Source: Mycobacterium aquaticum (GTDB taxonomy: Bacteria; Actinomycetota; Actinomycetes; Mycobacteriales; Mycobacteriaceae). Taken from it: DNA of 62,615 nucleotides. The notes beneath the pieces were generated by a model. The model did no database searches, was not told where the DNA came from, and saw nothing but the letters and a program-made list of their open reading frames with translations. Positions within the stretch are counted from its first letter, which is position 1. Each line of letters opens with the position of its first letter. Location of the stretch: the NCBI RefSeq assembly GCF_002086485.1, contig NZ_MVHF01000048.1, positions 1 to 62,615 on the forward strand, written 5' to 3'. Below are positions 52,063 through 60,211 of the stretch, in pieces. The translations under genes were made by a program, and so were the position numbers.

Positions 52063-52763
52063 ACCGTCTCGACGCCGTCATCTTCGACGTCGACGGCACC
52101 CTCGTCGACAGCGAACGGGACGGCCACCGCGTCGCCTTCAACGAGGCATTCGAGGAGGCCGGGCTTTCCGACTACTGGGATGTCGACACCTACGGGCGAC
52201 TGGTGAAGATCACCGGCGGCGCACGGCGGTTGGCACACTGGTTCGAGGAGCGTGGGCGCAACCCCGACGAGGCGCGCGAGCTTGCGGGCAGGCTGCACAC
52301 ACGCAAGACGCAGATTATGCGCAGGCTCATCGCCGACGGCCGAGTGCAACCCCGGCCCGGGGCGCGCGAACTCATCGACGAGCTCGATGCGGCCGGGGTG
52401 CAGATCCACGTGGCGACCACCGGAACCCGCGCGTGGGTCGGGCCGCTCCTCGACCACGCGTTCGGCCCCGACAGGTTTCGCACGGTGATCACCGGAACCG
52501 AGGTGGCCGATCTCAAACCGAGCCCGGCCGCCTACCTGGAGGTGTTGCGCCGCACCGGATGTGATCGCGAGCGCACGGTCGCGATCGAGGATTCCGCGAA
52601 CGGTGTGCACGCGGCGGTCGCCGCCGGTTTGCGTTGCCTCGCGGCCCGCAACCCGTACACCCGCGACGACGACCTGTCCGGCGCGGTGCTGATCGCTGAC
52701 GGGCTCGACGACCCACCACTGCTCGAGTGGGTCCGCAGCCGGGTGCCGACGCGCTTGGTCTGA
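52059..52763 (+). CDS. cbbY: CbbY-like HAD phosphatase
   Basis: 234 residues: HAD motif I DVDGTLVDSE, cap domain, motif II in TTGTRAW, Lys in LKPSPAAYL and motif IV IEDSANGVHAA. CbbY enzymes hydrolyse xylulose-1,5-bisphosphate, a misfire product that blocks RuBisCO. The GTG overlaps the tkt stop (GTGA). The operon context supports the CbbY call over a general beta-phosphoglucomutase-like HAD. Confidence 0.85.
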   Translation: MNRLDAVIFDVDGTLVDSERDGHRVAFNEAFEEAGLSDYWDVDTYGRLVKITGGARRLAHWFEERGRNPDEARELAGRLHTRKTQIMRRLIADGRVQPRPGARELIDELDAAGVQIHVATTGTRAWVGPLLDHAFGPDRFRTVITGTEVADLKPSPAAYLEVLRRTGCDRERTVAIEDSANGVHAAVAAGLRCLAARNPYTRDDDLSGAVLIADGLDDPPLLEWVRSRVPTRLV

Positions 52764-52901
52764 AGTTTGCGGTCACCATGTAGCTGTTGCAATCTCGGCG
52801 GTGTTGCCGCCCCGACGGTGGCGAGGTTGTCACACCATTATCGTGCCTGGCTATCAGTGAAACCGTCGCTGGTCAGGTGCGCTGGACTGAATTCGTCTCC
52901 A

Positions 52902-52957
52902 CGAGTGTGAACTGGCTGCGAAATCCGGCGCTCAGACTCGCAGAGGATTCACGCTCG
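52902..52957. repeat. REP-like intergenic palindrome
   Basis: CGAGTGTGAA-N4-CTGCGA (52902-52921) is mirrored by TCGCAG-N4-TTCACGCTCG (52938-52957), with one G-T pair and a 16-nt loop. The block structure suggests a dispersed mycobacterial intergenic element rather than a simple terminator. Confidence 0.6.
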
Positions 52958-52991
52958 CGGTAGGCAGTGGGTGTCGCGGTGCTTACGTCTC

Positions 52992-53020
52992 GGATTGCAG
53001 CCACTGGGTGACTGCAATCC
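52992..53020. terminator. Strong hairpin, probable bidirectional terminator
   Basis: GGATTGCAG and CTGCAATCC pair perfectly (9 bp). An inner CAC/GTG stem follows one mismatch, leaving a 3-nt loop. No U-tract. Located between convergent operons. Confidence 0.5.
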
Positions 53021-53107
53021 TCGGCATAACGTGTGGTTAGGACAAAGTGCGACAACGGCTTCGACGCCTGCCGGCGGGCCCACCGTCGCCGCTCGCTGCG
53101 GGCCTGA

Positions 53108-54334
53108 TTACCCGGCGTGCGCCGCGTTGTGCGATGTCAGCACGTCGACACCGGGAAGTTTCTTTCCCTCAAGGTATTCCAGCGAGGCTCCGCCGCCGGT
53201 CGAGATGTGCCCGAATGCCGAGTCGGCGAACCCGAGCCGCCGCACGGCCGCGGCCGAGTCGCCACCGCCGACCACCGACAGCCCGTCAACCTCGCTGAGC
53301 GCCCGCGCGACTGCACGGGTACCGCGGGCGAATGCGTCGAATTCGAACACCCCCATCGGCCCGTTCCAGAAGACCGTCTTGGCGTCCGCGAGCGCGGCGG
53401 CGAACATACGTGCCGTGCGCGGTCCGATGTCCAGTCCCATCGCATCGGCCGGAATAGCATCTGCGTTCACCGCCCACGCGACCGCGTCGGCCGCGAACCG
53501 CTGTGCCACCATTATGTCGACCGGCAGCAGCAATTCGACACCGATCTCGCGGGCTCTGTCGATGTAGGTGCGGCAGGTGTCGATCTGATCGGGCTCGAGC
53601 AGGCTGGTGCCGACGCAGAACCCCTGTGCAGCAAGGAATGTGTACGCCATCCCGCCGCCGATCAGCAACTTGTTCGCCCGCTGCAGCAGATTGTCGATCA
53701 CCGCGAGCTTGTCGGAAACCTTCGATCCACCCAGCACAACGACGTACGGCTTCGCCGGCTCGCCGGTCAGCTGCTCAAGTACCGCGAGCTCCGACGCCAC
53801 CAGGCCGCCCATCGCCGACGGCAGACAGCGCGCAACGTCGTACACCGACGCCTGCTTGCGGTGCACCACACCGAACCCATCACTGACGAAAGCATCAGCG
53901 AGCGCAGCGAGTTGCGTGGCGAACGCCATCCGGGTGCCGTCGTCTTTCGCGGTCTCCGCGGCGTTGAACCGAACGTTTTCCAGCAGCGCGATCCCGCCGT
54001 CGGCCAGGCCCAGCACGGTGTTACACGCGGATTCGCCGACGGTGTCGGTGGCGAAGCTGACGGGTCGACCGAGCAACTTGCTCATGCGCTCAGCCACGGG
54101 GCGCAGCGAATACCTCGCCTCAGGCGCCCCCTGCGGTCTGCCGAGATGCGCCATCACGACGACACGTGCGCCCTGCGCGGAAAGCCGCTCGATGGTCGGC
54201 AGGCCGGCCCGGATCCGGCCGTCGTCGGTGATCGTCCCGCTCTCGTCAAGCGGCACATTGAGATCCGAACGCACCAGCACAGTCCGCCCCCGCAGGCCAC
54301 CCAACTCGGCCGCCAAGTCCGCGATCTCACTCAC
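53108..54334 (-). CDS. pgk: Phosphoglycerate kinase
   Basis: 408 residues with VLVRSDLNVPLDESG, the substrate-binding HLGRPQGAPE, the VVLGGSKVSDKL motif and C-terminal GGGDSAAAVRRLG / STGGGASLEYLEGKKLPGV. It phosphorylates 3-phosphoglycerate from RuBisCO. Last gene of fbp-prk-gap-pgk; the GTG at 54334 overlaps the gap stop. Confidence 0.95.
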   Translation of the reverse strand: MSEIADLAAELGGLRGRTVLVRSDLNVPLDESGTITDDGRIRAGLPTIERLSAQGARVVVMAHLGRPQGAPEARYSLRPVAERMSKLLGRPVSFATDTVGESACNTVLGLADGGIALLENVRFNAAETAKDDGTRMAFATQLAALADAFVSDGFGVVHRKQASVYDVARCLPSAMGGLVASELAVLEQLTGEPAKPYVVVLGGSKVSDKLAVIDNLLQRANKLLIGGGMAYTFLAAQGFCVGTSLLEPDQIDTCRTYIDRAREIGVELLLPVDIMVAQRFAADAVAWAVNADAIPADAMGLDIGPRTARMFAAALADAKTVFWNGPMGVFEFDAFARGTRAVARALSEVDGLSVVGGGDSAAAVRRLGFADSAFGHISTGGGASLEYLEGKKLPGVDVLTSHNAAHAG

Positions 54335-55338
54335 AGCGAGCGCCCGACGTAGGCGACGAGATCGGCCAGTCGGTTGGAGTAACCCCACTCGTTGTCATAC
54401 CAGCCGACCACCTTGACCATATTGCCGATCACTTTGGTCAATGGCGCGTCGAAGATGCACGATGCGGGGTCGGTCACGATGTCCGAGGACACTATCGGTG
54501 CGGTCGAATAACGTAGGTAGCCTTTGAGATCACCGTCGGCGGCCGCCTCGACGATCGAGTTGACCTCCTCGACCGTGGTGTCGCGCGGCGCCTCGAAGGT
54601 CAGGTCGGTGGCCGAACCGGTGGGCACGGGTACTCGGATCGCGTAGCCATCGAGTTTGCCCTTCAATTCAGGGAGTACGAGGCCGATGGCCTTGGCAGCG
54701 CCGGTCGAGGTGGGCACGACGTTGAGTGCGGCCGCGCGGGCCCGGCGCAGATCCTTGTGCAGGTTGTCCTGCAGGTTCTGATCGGCGGTGTAGGCGTGGA
54801 TCGTGGTCATCAGACCCTTGACGATGCCGAGTCCGTCGTTGAGCGCCTTGGCCATCGGCGCCAGACAGTTCGTGGTGCAGGAGGCGTTGGAGATCACCGT
54901 GTCCGTCTGCGGATCGTATTGCTGCTGATTGACGCCCATCACCACGGTCACGTCGTCGCGCGTCGCCGGAGCGGATATGACCACCTTCTTCGCACCACCG
55001 GAATCGACATGTGCCCTTGCCTTTTCGGCGTCGGTGAAGAACCCGGTGGACTCGACGACGATCTCCACGCCGAGGTCCTTCCACGGCAGGTCGGCCGGAT
55101 CGCGTTCGGCGAGCGCGACGATCGGCCTGCCGCCGACCTCGATCGCGTCGCCGGTTGCGGTCACATCGGCGTCGAGCCGACCCAGGATCGAGTCGAACTT
55201 GAGCAGGTGCGCCAGTGTGGTGTTGTCGGTGAGGTCGTTGACGGCGACGATCTCGATGTCGGCGCCCGACGCACGCACGGCACGGTAGAAGTTGCGGCCG
55301 ATCCGGCCGAAGCCATTGATTCCGACACGGACTGTCAC
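54331..55338 (-). CDS. gap: Glyceraldehyde-3-phosphate dehydrogenase
   Basis: 335 residues: Rossmann motif INGFGRIGRN, catalytic Cys 154 in SNASCTTNC, HAYTADQNLQD and the WYDNEWGYSNR ending. The residue after the second strand (VAVNDL, Asp 35) favours NAD over NADP, which fits use of formate-derived NADH. GTG 55338 follows GGAGAG. 54 nt after prk. Confidence 0.95.
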   Translation of the reverse strand: MTVRVGINGFGRIGRNFYRAVRASGADIEIVAVNDLTDNTTLAHLLKFDSILGRLDADVTATGDAIEVGGRPIVALAERDPADLPWKDLGVEIVVESTGFFTDAEKARAHVDSGGAKKVVISAPATRDDVTVVMGVNQQQYDPQTDTVISNASCTTNCLAPMAKALNDGLGIVKGLMTTIHAYTADQNLQDNLHKDLRRARAAALNVVPTSTGAAKAIGLVLPELKGKLDGYAIRVPVPTGSATDLTFEAPRDTTVEEVNSIVEAAADGDLKGYLRYSTAPIVSSDIVTDPASCIFDAPLTKVIGNMVKVVGWYDNEWGYSNRLADLVAYVGRSL

Positions 55339-55392
55339 GTCAGCTCTCCTCTGCGGTTATCTGATTGCTTCCCGGCGCTTTTCGACGTTCCG

Positions 55393-56268
55393 TCACTGCG
55401 CTTTGTTGCGACGCTCGAGAAGCCGCCACAGCATCGGAGTGAAAATCAGCTGCATCGCCAGATCCATCTTTCCGCCAGGGCAGACGATGGTGTTCGGGCG
55501 CGACATGAACGAGTCGTGCAGCATCGACAGCAGGTAGGGGAAGTCGATGCCCCGTGGGTCGGCGAAGCGGATGACGAGCATCGACTCGTCGGCCGATGGA
55601 ATCGTCCTGGCGATGAACGGGTTTGACGTGTCCACCACGGGCACCCGTTGGAAGTTGACATGGGTCCGCGAGAACTGCGGGCACATGTAGTGCACGTAAT
55701 CGTCCATTCGGCGCAGGATCGTCTCCGTCACCGCCTCGGTCGAGTAGCCGCGTTTGGCCTTGTCGCGGTGCAACTTCTGGGTCCACTCCAGGTTGATCAC
55801 GGGAACGACGCCGATGAGCAGGTCGGCGTATTGGGCGACGTCGACCTTCTCGGTCACCACCGCGCCGTGCAGCCCCTCGTAGAAGAGCAGGTCGGTGCCG
55901 GCCGGAATGTCCTCCCAGGATGTGAACGTCCCGGGTGGCTGGCCGTAGGGTGCCGCCTCCTGATCGTCGTGCAGATACTTGCGCACCTTTCCGCTACCGG
56001 TCTCGCCGTACACGCGAAACAGTGCCTCCAATTCTTCGAAAAGGTTTGCGTCGGCGCCGAAGTGGCTGAAGGTGTGATCGCCCTCGTTCAGAGCCCGGGC
56101 CATCTCCTGCTTCATGCCTGCACGGTCGTAGCGGTGGAAGCTGTCACCTTCGACGAATGCGGCGTTGACGTCCTCGCGCCGGAAGATCTGCTCGAAGGTT
56201 CGCATGACCGAGGTGGTGCCTGCGCCCGAGGAACCGGTGACGACAACGACGGGGTGCTTGGCGGACAT
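55393..56268 (-). CDS. prk: Phosphoribulokinase (bacterial class I)
   Basis: 291 residues. P-loop GSSGAGTTS (12-20), then FHRYDR, LHGAVVTEKVDVAQYADL and a C-terminus rich in Arg and Lys. Converts ribulose 5-phosphate to ribulose 1,5-bisphosphate, the one CBB step besides RuBisCO that has no other metabolic use, so its presence makes a working cycle likely. AGGAGAAC precedes ATG 56268; 11 nt after fbp. Confidence 0.96.
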   Translation of the reverse strand: MSAKHPVVVVTGSSGAGTTSVMRTFEQIFRREDVNAAFVEGDSFHRYDRAGMKQEMARALNEGDHTFSHFGADANLFEELEALFRVYGETGSGKVRKYLHDDQEAAPYGQPPGTFTSWEDIPAGTDLLFYEGLHGAVVTEKVDVAQYADLLIGVVPVINLEWTQKLHRDKAKRGYSTEAVTETILRRMDDYVHYMCPQFSRTHVNFQRVPVVDTSNPFIARTIPSADESMLVIRFADPRGIDFPYLLSMLHDSFMSRPNTIVCPGGKMDLAMQLIFTPMLWRLLERRNKAQ

Positions 56269-56279
56269 GTGTGTTCTCC

Positions 56280-57356
56280 TCAGTTGCTGGCGCGGTATAG
56301 CCCACGCATGCCGTACAGCGGGTGCCAGTGCTCGATGGGCTCGGGTGGCAATTCGACGTGATAGCTGACAATCCGTTCGACCTCGTCGCGGCTGCCGAAT
56401 ATGAAGGGCACCCGCTGATGCAGGTCGGTGGGCTGGACATCGAGGATGCGTTCCCGCCCGGTCGAGGCGAGGCCGCCGGCCTGCTCGACAAGGAATGCGA
56501 TGGGGTTTGCCTCGTACAGCAACCGAAGCCGCCCTCGCTTCTTTGGATCCTTGGAGTCTTTGGGATACAGGAACACGCCGCCCCGTGTGAAGATGCGGTG
56601 CGCCTCGGCCACCAGGGAGGCGACCCAGCGCATGTTGAAATCCTTTGTCCGGGGCCCGGCCACACCCGCCAGGCACTCCTCGACATACTTTTGCACCGCA
56701 GGTTCCCAGAACCGCTGATTCGACGCGTTGATCGCAAATTCTGTGGTGCCGCTGGGTATCTCGATGGACGGACGGGTGAGGAAGAACTCGCCCAGGCACG
56801 GGTCCAGCGTGAACCCGTGCACCCCAGTTCCGACCGTGAGGACGAGGACGGTGGACGGGCCGAACAGCGCATAGCCCGCCGCCACTTGTCTGCCTCCCGG
56901 TTGCAGGAAGTCGTCCACCTCGGCGTCCTGCCCAGGCGTCGGCGCACGCAGGATCGAGAAGATGCTGCCGACTGAGACATTCACGTCGATGTTCGAAGAG
57001 CCGTCCAGCGGGTCGAAGGTGAGCAGGTACTTTCCCCGGGGATACTGCGCCGGGATATGGTATGGATCGTCGAGCTCTTCGGAAGCCATCCCGGCAAGCT
57101 GACCGCCGAACTCGTTGGCGCGCAGGAATATATCGTTGGCCACGACGTCGAGCTTCTGCTGCTGCTCGCCTTGGACGTTGACGGCACCGGCCTTGCCGAT
57201 GACACCGGAGAGCGCTCCCGAGGCGATGCGTTGGGAGATCGCCTTGCACGCCAACGCGACATCGTGGATCAGCGCGTTGAGCTCTCCGCTCGACCGGGGA
57301 TGACGCCGACGCTCCTCGATGAGGAACTGCGTCAGCGTCGAACGCTCGGTTAGCAT
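56280..57356 (-). CDS. fbp: Class I fructose-1,6-bisphosphatase
   Basis: 358 residues of the class I (Fbp) family: SEELDDPYHIP, TFDPLDGSSNIDVN metal-binding core, and YALFGPSTVLVLTVG with a C-terminal GGLASTGRERILDVQPTDLHQRVPFIFGS. Mycobacteria typically depend on class II GlpX, so this copy is most likely CBB-specific and may also act on sedoheptulose bisphosphate. GAGGAG precedes ATG 57356. First gene of its operon. Confidence 0.94.
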   Translation of the reverse strand: MLTERSTLTQFLIEERRRHPRSSGELNALIHDVALACKAISQRIASGALSGVIGKAGAVNVQGEQQQKLDVVANDIFLRANEFGGQLAGMASEELDDPYHIPAQYPRGKYLLTFDPLDGSSNIDVNVSVGSIFSILRAPTPGQDAEVDDFLQPGGRQVAAGYALFGPSTVLVLTVGTGVHGFTLDPCLGEFFLTRPSIEIPSGTTEFAINASNQRFWEPAVQKYVEECLAGVAGPRTKDFNMRWVASLVAEAHRIFTRGGVFLYPKDSKDPKKRGRLRLLYEANPIAFLVEQAGGLASTGRERILDVQPTDLHQRVPFIFGSRDEVERIVSYHVELPPEPIEHWHPLYGMRGLYRASN

Positions 57357-57427
57357 TTCACCACTCCTCAGGCGTCGTCGGTATGCGTTGAGCACACCAG
57401 CGACACCCCGCGGCAACCTCCTCCCGA

Positions 57428-57532
57428 GGGGTGACCGCAGGGGTGGTTGCACATGGCTGCGGCGCTGGGTCACCCCCGGCTTCATCCCCACAGGGGAACC
57501 GCGCGTCCCTATGCGCTGCTTAGCGTCGGTGG
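57428..57532. promoter_or_regulatory. fbp operon/HAD gene divergent control region
   Basis: GGGGTGACC (57428-57436) and its inverse GGTCACCCC (57468-57476) face each other 31 nt apart. GGGGTGG follows the first copy and CATCCCC lies 57483-57489. The motif core equals that of the fds region. For the HAD gene, TAGCGT (57521-57526) lies 6 nt before GTG 57533, a leaderless promoter. Confidence 0.5.
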
Positions 57533-58576
57533 GTGTACCGAACCTTGCCTTCCGAGCCCACGCTGAGATCTGGGCTCATCGCGCAGTACCTCGGAGTGAT
57601 CTGCGACCTCGACGGTGTGGTCTACCGCGGTGCGACACCGGTATCCGGCTCGGTCGAAACGCTGAATCACCTTACTGCCGAAGACATTGCGATCGTCTTC
57701 GCGACCAACAACGCCTCGCGCCCAGCGCACGCGGTCGGCGAGCATCTACGCGAACTCGGTCTCGGATCGCAGGGATGGGAGGTGGTCACCAGTTCGCAGG
57801 CCGCCGCAGCGTATCTCGCCGACCGACTGCCCACACGAACCCCGGTGTTCGCGGTCGGCGGGCCCGGGGTCCCGCACGCGCTCACTCAGGCCGGCCTGCT
57901 CCCCGTCGGTATTTCAGAGTTGCCGGACGCCCCCGTCGCTGCGGTGGTCCAGGGCCTCGGAATCGACGTGACCTGGCGCGAATTGGCGGAGGTCGGCTAT
58001 CAGGTCCAGCGTGGCGCGATGTGGGTCGCGACCAACCTCGACCTCATGCTGCCGACAGCACGCGGGCCCGCACCGGGCAACGGTGCGTTGGTCGCGACCG
58101 TGCAGTCCGCCACGGCGGCGACACCACACGTAGTCGGCAAGCCCGCTGCGGACCTATATGAGCTGGCCCGGAACCTGCTGAAGATCGAGCACACAGAGAC
58201 TCTCGTGTGCGGCGACCGCTTGGACACCGATATCGCGGGCGCGAACGCGGCAGGGATGGATTCGCTGTTGGTCCTCAGCGGAGCGTCGAGCTTGCGAGAT
58301 CTCGCGTTCGCCGCTCCCGCGGCACGCCCGACGTATGTCGCCGCGAGCCTGACCGGGCTGCTCCAACCAGGGCTACACCTGCATGAAGCGCCGCAGCTGT
58401 CCGTGGCGCTCACCTCCGCAGGCATCCTGAACGCCGACGCGGACCGTGAGCGGCTGTTGCAGTCGGTCGTGACGACCGCATGGGCCGCACTCGACGCCGG
58501 CGACGAGGTCATCGCCGACACCGACTGGTGGCTACGCCTTGAGGAACACCTTTGCCTGACCGGCGCCACAGGCTGA
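57533..58576 (+). CDS. HAD-IIA (NagD-like) phosphatase, possible phosphoglycolate phosphatase
   Basis: 347 residues. Motif I DLDGVVYRG, the cap insertion of the C2a type, FATNNASRPA, GKPAADLYELA (Lys motif) and GDRLDTDIAGANAAGMDSLLVLSG. The last 70 residues form an extra C-terminal segment (LADTDWWLRLEEHL-like). Its position, divergent from fbp-prk-gap-pgk, and the motif resemblance to 2-phosphoglycolate phosphatases suggest it clears the RuBisCO oxygenation product. Other phosphate esters cannot be excluded. Confidence 0.75.
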   Translation: MYRTLPSEPTLRSGLIAQYLGVICDLDGVVYRGATPVSGSVETLNHLTAEDIAIVFATNNASRPAHAVGEHLRELGLGSQGWEVVTSSQAAAAYLADRLPTRTPVFAVGGPGVPHALTQAGLLPVGISELPDAPVAAVVQGLGIDVTWRELAEVGYQVQRGAMWVATNLDLMLPTARGPAPGNGALVATVQSATAATPHVVGKPAADLYELARNLLKIEHTETLVCGDRLDTDIAGANAAGMDSLLVLSGASSLRDLAFAAPAARPTYVAASLTGLLQPGLHLHEAPQLSVALTSAGILNADADRERLLQSVVTTAWAALDAGDEVIADTDWWLRLEEHLCLTGATG

Positions 58577-58613
58577 CCGGAGCCGAGCCGGTCAGCCCGC
58601 CGTCGGGTGGGGT

Positions 58614-58919
58614 TTAGTTACCCCACCCGCGCTGGCCGTCCCAGCCGCCGCAGATGCCGTTGAGGCAGCCGTGGCCCCAACCACCCTGGGCAGGGTTCCA
58701 GCCGCCGCAGCCCTGCCAGCCGGGGCCGCTGTCGCAACCGCCGCCGCCCCCGGCATCACCCCCGCCGACCGGGTCGGCGAGCACTACTTGATTCGTTCCA
58801 TTCGGGTCGGTCAATGAGGCCGGCGCATCAGCGAGGAGCATGGCCGTCGGTGCGGCGGCGATGGCCGCTGCGGCTCCCGCTACGAATACTGTTCCCGCGA
58901 GTTTTCGTATGGTTAGCAT
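58614..58919 (-). CDS. Small secreted Gly/Trp-rich protein
   Basis: 101 residues. A signal peptide (MLTIRKLAGTVFVAGAAAAIAAAPTA) should be removed near residue 26. The mature part is Gly-rich with repeated GCGGW/GGWDG-like turns and four Cys that could pair. Similar short exported proteins occur in multiple copies in mycobacteria; function unknown. GGAGG precedes ATG 58919. Confidence 0.65.
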   Translation of the reverse strand: MLTIRKLAGTVFVAGAAAAIAAAPTAMLLADAPASLTDPNGTNQVVLADPVGGGDAGGGGGCDSGPGWQGCGGWNPAQGGWGHGCLNGICGGWDGQRGWGN

Positions 58920-59025
58920 GCCTCCATACTCCTCCCCTGTGAGCTCCCTGCCAAGGAATCTGTGAGCACGGACACCGATTTCCGGCGAAAGCACAGGTCA
59001 GGAGTGTGGACTGAGAAGAACTTTT

Positions 59026-59694
59026 TCAGGCCGGCGGGACAACCCCCGGGGCACGGACAACCATGGGGACGGCCGGGAAGTACGAGGCCATCTCCGAGCG
59101 CGATTTGCGCAGCGCCGCAGTGCCGTACCCGCGCTTACGGAAATCGGGGTGGATCCAAATCCGGACGTTCACCTCACCGCCGCTGAGCTCGCCGAAGACC
59201 ATGCCGACCTTCTCCGCACCTTCGACCGCCACGAACCACGCGGCCTCATCGGCATCCACCCGAGCCAGCGCCGACCGGATCTCGTCGTCGATATCGGCAG
59301 CAGGTGCGCCGGACCCGTCGCCGGACGCGCCGACGTCGGCCGTGCGGGCCTCGAAGATGTCTCGGTCGGTAGCCGCCGAGAAGGGCCTGAGCACCAACGT
59401 CTCGCCGGAGCTCGCCGGACGTTCCTGCGCGGTGAACGTCAGCTGGCTGTTCAGATCATCGAGCTCGGCGGCGATCTGCCTGCGCGATTCCTTGGTGATC
59501 CGGTCGAAGGACAACCCGACGACGGCATCGGCGGCGGCATGCGATGTGTTGAGCAATGTCGCAACAGCGTCGACCGCGGTCTTGCGGTCGTCGGCCTCGA
59601 CGATCACATCAAGCAGTTCGTGTCGGCGGTTGAGTGCGTTGAGCAGAGCGTCAGCAATCTCACGCCGCGCGGCGGCCTTGTCGTGATCGGTCAT
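59026..59694 (-). CDS. GNAT acetyltransferase with GyrA-like helical N-terminus
   Basis: 222 residues. The C-terminal part (about 95-222) is a GNAT fold with the acetyl-CoA loop IHPDFRKRGYGTAALRKS. The N-terminal 90 residues are helical and resemble the coiled-coil/tail helices at the end of the GyrA/ParC breakage-reunion domain: ALLNALNRRHELLDVIVEA, then AAADAVVGLSFDRITKESRRQIAAELDDL. The combination is unusual; the acetyl acceptor is unknown. Confidence 0.7.
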   Translation of the reverse strand: MTDHDKAAARREIADALLNALNRRHELLDVIVEADDRKTAVDAVATLLNTSHAAADAVVGLSFDRITKESRRQIAAELDDLNSQLTFTAQERPASSGETLVLRPFSAATDRDIFEARTADVGASGDGSGAPAADIDDEIRSALARVDADEAAWFVAVEGAEKVGMVFGELSGGEVNVRIWIHPDFRKRGYGTAALRKSRSEMASYFPAVPMVVRAPGVVPPA

Positions 59695-60211
59695 GCAGGA
59701 GAGCCTAGAGCAGCTCAGTCCGGGCTGCGACGAGTTCACATCGGCTCGACAAGGTTGGCAGCAACCTCACCGGAGGAAAACGGCCGAATTGCACGCCATT
59801 CGGGTTATTTGTGTTCGGAAAGTTGTATGCGGAAATTCATGGATGATCCATTTCCCGCGACAACAGTGCCGACTCGAAATAGATGCGCCTGGACGCGCGG
59901 CCGCGCGATTCATGGCGCGCATGGTCGTGGCTGTCGTGGGGAAGCTGTTCCGACGGCGGTTCATGAAGCAGGTCGTTCATCATGTCCGCTGGCCTGTACG
60001 GAATCGTGAGGATCACGGCTACCCCCTTCGCTGGCACCGTATCGGGCAACTCCGCCGCGGCGTCACGCTCGCCGGAGGATCATCAGAAAACCATTCCGAA
60101 TATTCCTGGAGCATCGACCAAATGGATGATTTCGCTTAGGATTTTCGGCAGCGCTGAATAATTGACGGGACGCACGATGTCGGCTTCGCTGCCTGAACGG
60201 GAACCCGCACC
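59695..60211. other. 517-nt region with no convincing gene
   Basis: Only short ORFs occur. The best is a 70-codon minus-strand ORF (59837-60049) with an internal ATG ATG at about 59983 and a His/Arg-rich product ending in SREMDHP; coding use is uncertain. An AT-rich stretch at 59800-59835 could hold a promoter. No tRNA or repeat was recognised. Confidence 0.4.

Larger units (their letters stand above)
52764..53107. other. 344-nt convergent intergenic region with two hairpins, no gene
   Basis: Lies between the ends of the rpe-tkt-cbbY and fbp-prk-gap-pgk operons. It contains a REP-like palindrome (52902-52957) and a strong hairpin (52992-53020), listed separately. A 60-codon minus-strand ORF (52873-53055) covers both and is probably chance. 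Confidence 0.6.

Noticed and set aside
52873..53055. 60-codon ORF between cbbY and pgk
   Set aside because: Covers two hairpins and has no homology-like features; probably chance.
55393..57249. 618-residue protein upstream-extended from prk
   Set aside because: The extension runs antiparallel-frame through fbp; the ATG at 56268 has a strong ribosome-binding site and starts directly before the P-loop.
42464..58576. Carboxysome or CO dehydrogenase genes
   Set aside because: No shell protein, carbonic anhydrase or coxMSL-like ORF is present in the island.
59837..60049. Possible 70-residue minus-strand gene
   Set aside because: No ribosome-binding site, family or promoter I can support; kept only as a remark under the intergenic region.
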